Source of the DNA: Sphingobium xenophagum NBRC 107872
GTDB lineage: Bacteria > Pseudomonadota > Alphaproteobacteria > Sphingomonadales > Sphingomonadaceae
DNA: 45,702 bases
Direction: 5' to 3'
Assembly (NCBI RefSeq): GCF_000367345.1
Contig: NZ_BARE01000038.1
Coordinates: 1 to 45,702, forward strand
Below are positions 42,625 to 45,702 of this stretch, piece after piece. Below the pieces are notes generated by a model. It was not told the origin of the DNA, made no database searches, and saw only the letters and a program-made list of their open reading frames with translations. Each line of letters opens with the position of its first letter. Position 1 is the stretch's first letter. The translations under genes and the position numbers were made by a program.

Positions 42625-43539
42625 TCAATAAGGCGCATCGCCATCGCGCGCCGGGATTGCGCCTCGCCGGCCGATATTCCAGCCCGCCAGCCTATGCCCC
42701 GCCAGCGCCGCGTCCACGGGCGTCGCGCCTGCCAGCCGCGCATGGAGATAGCCGCCGTTGAAAGCATCGCCAGCGCCGCTGGAATCGATTACCGGCACCA
42801 TCTGCGGGACCGGCACGACAACGCCATCGACCAGGCAGCCATCACCGCCCAGCTTCACCACCACCTCACGCCCCTGCCCCGCGCCCCAGCGGGCGGCGGC
42901 GTCCTGCGCGTCGTCGGCTGCGCCCATCTCCACCTCGTCCGCCAGCGTCGGCAACCCCATGTCGCTGACCGCAATCGCCCGATCGCGCCAGTGGCAGGCG
43001 GTTGCGGCATCGCTCCACAGCCGCGCGCGATAATTGCCGTCGAACGCCACCTTGCCGCCCCCGGCCCGCACCCTGGCGCACAGGTCCAGCAACGCCTCCC
43101 GCCCTTCGTCGGGCAGGATGGCGAGCGTGATGAGCGAGAAATAGAGCAGGTCGGACTGCGCCGCCTGCGCCACCATGTCCGCGCTGCCGGGCAGATCGAA
43201 CATCCGCCGCGCGGCCGCCTCCCCCCGCCAATAATGGAAACTGCGCTCGCCGCTCGCGTCCGTTTCGATCGCGTACAGGCCCGGCAACCGGTCGGCTGCG
43301 CGCAGCACCAGCGCGGTGTCGACCCCTTCGGCCTCCCATGCCGCGCACAGCTCCGCGCTCATGGGGTCCGTGCCCATGGCGCTCGCCAGCCGCACCCTCT
43401 CGCCCGACCGGGCGAGATGGATCGCGGTGTTGATGACGTCGCCGCCATAGCCCAGCGTCCAGCCGTCGCCCGTCCCCCGGCTCAGTTCCAGCATCGCTTC
43501 CCCGATGACAGTGACGCTCGCCCCTGCTACGCTGACCAT
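42625..43539 (-). CDS. kdgK: PfkB-family sugar kinase, probably 2-keto-3-deoxygluconate kinase
   Basis: Ribokinase-fold kinase of 304 residues. GEAMLELSRG, LGYGGDVINTAIHLARSG and SAMGTDPMSAELCAAWEAEG are the substrate-side segments typical of KDG kinases. The ATP/anion-hole motif with catalytic Asp is DSSGAGDAFNGGYL, and FDGNYRARLW is also characteristic. KDG kinase makes 2-keto-3-deoxy-6-phosphogluconate for the Entner-Doudoroff pathway. The open frame begins at 43596; ATG 43539 fits the family and has GGATGGAAT upstream. There are no sugar-acid genes next to it, so the exact substrate is inferred. Confidence 0.85.
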   Translation of the reverse strand: MVSVAGASVTVIGEAMLELSRGTGDGWTLGYGGDVINTAIHLARSGERVRLASAMGTDPMSAELCAAWEAEGVDTALVLRAADRLPGLYAIETDASGERSFHYWRGEAAARRMFDLPGSADMVAQAAQSDLLYFSLITLAILPDEGREALLDLCARVRAGGGKVAFDGNYRARLWSDAATACHWRDRAIAVSDMGLPTLADEVEMGAADDAQDAAARWGAGQGREVVVKLGGDGCLVDGVVVPVPQMVPVIDSSGAGDAFNGGYLHARLAGATPVDAALAGHRLAGWNIGRRGAIPARDGDAPY

Positions 43540-43710
43540 ATTCCATCCCGTTCCATCTGACGCCGGTTTCGTGCGGAGCGGCTGCGCGCAAGTCAAGCCA
43601 TCAACGGTAAACGGCTTGTTTGCGGTAACAGGGAACTTTCACGCGATACGGGCGTTTTGCCTGTGGCAAGGACGCTCTTGATCCATTCGACGTCCGCCTT
43701 CGGGGAATTG

Positions 43711-45672
43711 ATGATTAGTGCTGTGCCTGGACGTCCTGACAACTGCTTTGAACTATTGGTCCAGAGTGTTACCGATTACGCCATCTACATGCTCGATCCC
43801 ACTGGCGTCATCGTCAGCTGGAACGCAGGTGCGCGCCGGTTCAAGGGCTATGAAGCGGACGAGATTATCGGCCAGCATTTTTCCCGCTTCTACACGGCGG
43901 AGGATCAGGCGAGCGGCGTGCCTGCCCTTGCCCTCTACACCGCTGAACATGATGGCCGTTTCGAAGCGGAAGGCTGGCGCGTGCGCAAGGGCGACACCCG
44001 CTTCTGGGCCAGCGTCGTGATAGATCCGATCCGCGATCCCAGCGGACAATTGCTGGGCTTTGCCAAAATCACCCGCGACATGACCGAACAACGCTCCGCG
44101 CGCGAAGCGTTGCGCCACAGCGAGGAACGCTTCCGCCTGCTGGTCGACAGCGTCACCGATTATGCGATCTACATGCTCGATCCCGTCGGCACGGTGACGA
44201 GCTGGAACCGCGGCGCGGAACGGTGCAAGGGCTATAGCGCCGACGAGATTGTCGGCCAGAATTTCTCACGTTTCTATAGCGAGGAGGACCGCATCGCCGG
44301 CCTCCCCTCCCGCGCGCTGCACACCGCCGAACAGGAGGGCCGGTTCGAAGCGGAAGGCTGGCGCATCCGCAAGGACGGCACCCGTTTCTGGGCCAATGTC
44401 GTGATCGATCCGATCCGCGACCCGCTGGGCCAATTGCACGGCTTTGCCAAGGTCACCCGCGATCTGACCGAACGACGCGAAGCGCAGCGCGCGCTGGACG
44501 AAGCGCGCGACGCCATTGTCCAGACGCAGAAGATGGACGCGATCGGCAAGCTGACCGGCGGGGTCGCGCATGATTTCAACAATCTGCTGGCGGTGATCGT
44601 CGGCAGCCTGGATCTGGCGCGGCAGCGCATGGCGAGCGGCGCGGACATCAGCCGCTATCTCGACAATGCCATGGCCGCGGCCGAACGCGGCGCGACGTTG
44701 ACCCAGCGGATGCTGGCCTTCGCGCGCAAGCAGGAACTCAAGCTGCAATGCGTCGACTGCATCGCTCTGGTGCGCGACATGGCGGACCTGCTCCAGACGA
44801 CGCTGGGGTCGGGCATCACCATCGAAACCCGCTTCCCGCTCGCCATGGTCCCCGCCCATGCTGATCCGACGCAACTGGAACTGGCTCTCCTCAACCTGGC
44901 GGTCAATGCGCGCGATGCCATGCCGGGCGGCGGCCTGATCATTGTCGAGGCGGCGGAAATCGCGGTCGATGCCGGCGAACGGCCCGATCTTGCGGCCGGT
45001 GCCTATATCCGCCTTGCCGTCACCGACGCGGGCGAAGGCATGGACGAAGCGACGCTGCAACGCGCGCGCGAACCCTTTTTCACGACCAAGGGCGTGGGCA
45101 AGGGCACCGGGCTTGGCCTGTCGATGGTTCATGGTTTTGCCCAGCAATGCGGCGGATCGCTGACCCTGTCGAGCGAGGTCGGGGTGGGCACTACCGTCGC
45201 CCTGTTGCTGCCCGTCGCCAGCGCCGATACGGCCGAACCCGCGCCCGCGCGCTTTCAGATGGCCGACGACATCGACACGCCGATGGTCATATTGGCGGTC
45301 GATGATGATGATCTGGTACTGATGAACACGGCGGGGATGCTGGAAGATCTGGGCCATACCGTGTTTCAGGCCAGCAACGCGGTGGATGCGCTGCGCCTGC
45401 TGGAACAGGGCGCGATCGACCTTGTCGTGACGGACCATGCCATGCCGGGCATGACCGGCGCGCAACTGGCCGACGCGATCGAGGCCTGCTTCCCCGGCCT
45501 GCCGGTCATCATCATCACCGGCTTTGCCGAATTGCCCCCGCACGCCAGCGCCCGGCCCCGGCTGGACAAGCCGTTCAAACAGGCCGATCTCGCCCGCATC
45601 GTGAAGGCCAGTCGCCCTTCGCGCGCCAGCGATCCGCTGCTCGACGCTACGGTCAGGCCGCACGGCGGCTGA
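43711..45672 (+). CDS. Hybrid sensor histidine kinase: PAS-PAS-HisKA-HATPase-receiver
   Basis: Soluble hybrid kinase of 653 residues with no membrane helices. Two PAS domains (about residues 15-128 and 143-256) are roughly 70% identical to each other, offset by exactly 128 residues; both read TDYAIYMLDP and GRFEAEGWR. Then come HisKA with H287 in GGVAHDFNNLL, an ATPase domain (NLAVNARDAM, DAGEGMDEATL, GTGLGLSMVHGF) and a C-terminal receiver (VDDDDLVLMN, phospho-Asp in VVTDHAMPGM, Lys in LDKPF). Start at ATG 43711; an in-frame TTG at 43657 is possible. No separate output regulator is adjacent. The signal sensed (redox, light or a ligand) is unknown. Confidence 0.92.
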   Translation: MISAVPGRPDNCFELLVQSVTDYAIYMLDPTGVIVSWNAGARRFKGYEADEIIGQHFSRFYTAEDQASGVPALALYTAEHDGRFEAEGWRVRKGDTRFWASVVIDPIRDPSGQLLGFAKITRDMTEQRSAREALRHSEERFRLLVDSVTDYAIYMLDPVGTVTSWNRGAERCKGYSADEIVGQNFSRFYSEEDRIAGLPSRALHTAEQEGRFEAEGWRIRKDGTRFWANVVIDPIRDPLGQLHGFAKVTRDLTERREAQRALDEARDAIVQTQKMDAIGKLTGGVAHDFNNLLAVIVGSLDLARQRMASGADISRYLDNAMAAAERGATLTQRMLAFARKQELKLQCVDCIALVRDMADLLQTTLGSGITIETRFPLAMVPAHADPTQLELALLNLAVNARDAMPGGGLIIVEAAEIAVDAGERPDLAAGAYIRLAVTDAGEGMDEATLQRAREPFFTTKGVGKGTGLGLSMVHGFAQQCGGSLTLSSEVGVGTTVALLLPVASADTAEPAPARFQMADDIDTPMVILAVDDDDLVLMNTAGMLEDLGHTVFQASNAVDALRLLEQGAIDLVVTDHAMPGMTGAQLADAIEACFPGLPVIIITGFAELPPHASARPRLDKPFKQADLARIVKASRPSRASDPLLDATVRPHGG

Positions 45673-45702
45673 CACTTTTGGCGGATAGGGGCTTGCAAGG
45701 GC

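Overview
The window is a high-GC, gene-dense chromosomal segment from an alphaproteobacterium, most likely a sphingomonad (Sphingobium/Sphingomonas type). The basis is a ChpT phosphotransferase, a Ros/MucR regulator, a RegB/RegA redox pair, a Fur without CxxC zinc motifs, a large TonB-dependent receptor, a FecI/FecR pair, and intergenic inverted repeats ending in TCCGTTCG. This placement is inference from gene content; no database search was possible. Most of the window is conserved core genome. No integrase, transposase, phage module, CRISPR array or antiphage island was seen.

Layout. 1-2485: RND efflux pair (acrB cut by the window edge, acrA) divergent from a TetR regulator, with a perfect 18-bp palindrome between them. 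2521-7739: M16 zinc protease, DEAD-box RNA helicase and a pyridoxamine-phosphate-oxidase-like stress protein, all on the minus strand. 7837-11474: nfuA-like Fe-S carrier, tsaB-rimI, mucR, fur and a PlsC-type acyltransferase. 11482-15525: miaB-ybeZ(phoH)-ybeY-corC, the usual tRNA/rRNA maturation cluster. 15651-20934: chpT and a JAMM peptidase on the minus strand, then rluD-rpoH, an MFS transporter and mtgA. 20987-28907: TonB receptor, clpX, clpP, a glycosyltransferase, tig and tRNA-Leu(UAG), all on the minus strand. 29035-34040: small proline-rich protein, FecI/FecR, sirtuin, Amt transporter and a second glycosyltransferase. 34071-42554: an MHS-type transporter, then cyoABCD-surf1-regB-regA and tRNA-Gly(CCC). 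42625-45672: a sugar kinase of the KDG kinase type and a hybrid histidine kinase with two near-identical PAS domains.

How the genes fit together. Two blocks stand out functionally. One is the protein quality-control set (tig, clpP, clpX, and rpoH about 5 kb away), where clpP has a plausible heat-shock promoter. The other is the quinol-oxidase operon, which runs through overlapping ATGA/GTGA junctions into a SURF1 assembly factor and a RegB/RegA redox two-component system. This physically couples the oxidase to a regulator expected to read quinone-pool redox state.

The least ordinary signals are the five-copy family of about 55-105 bp inverted repeats (one inside the cyo operon, one abutting the ybeY ribosome-binding site), a PlsC gene with no conventional start codon at a sensible place, a long Lys/Ala/Glu tail on trigger factor, and a FecI/FecR pair with no receptor of its own. 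I did not find a clearly novel multi-gene system.
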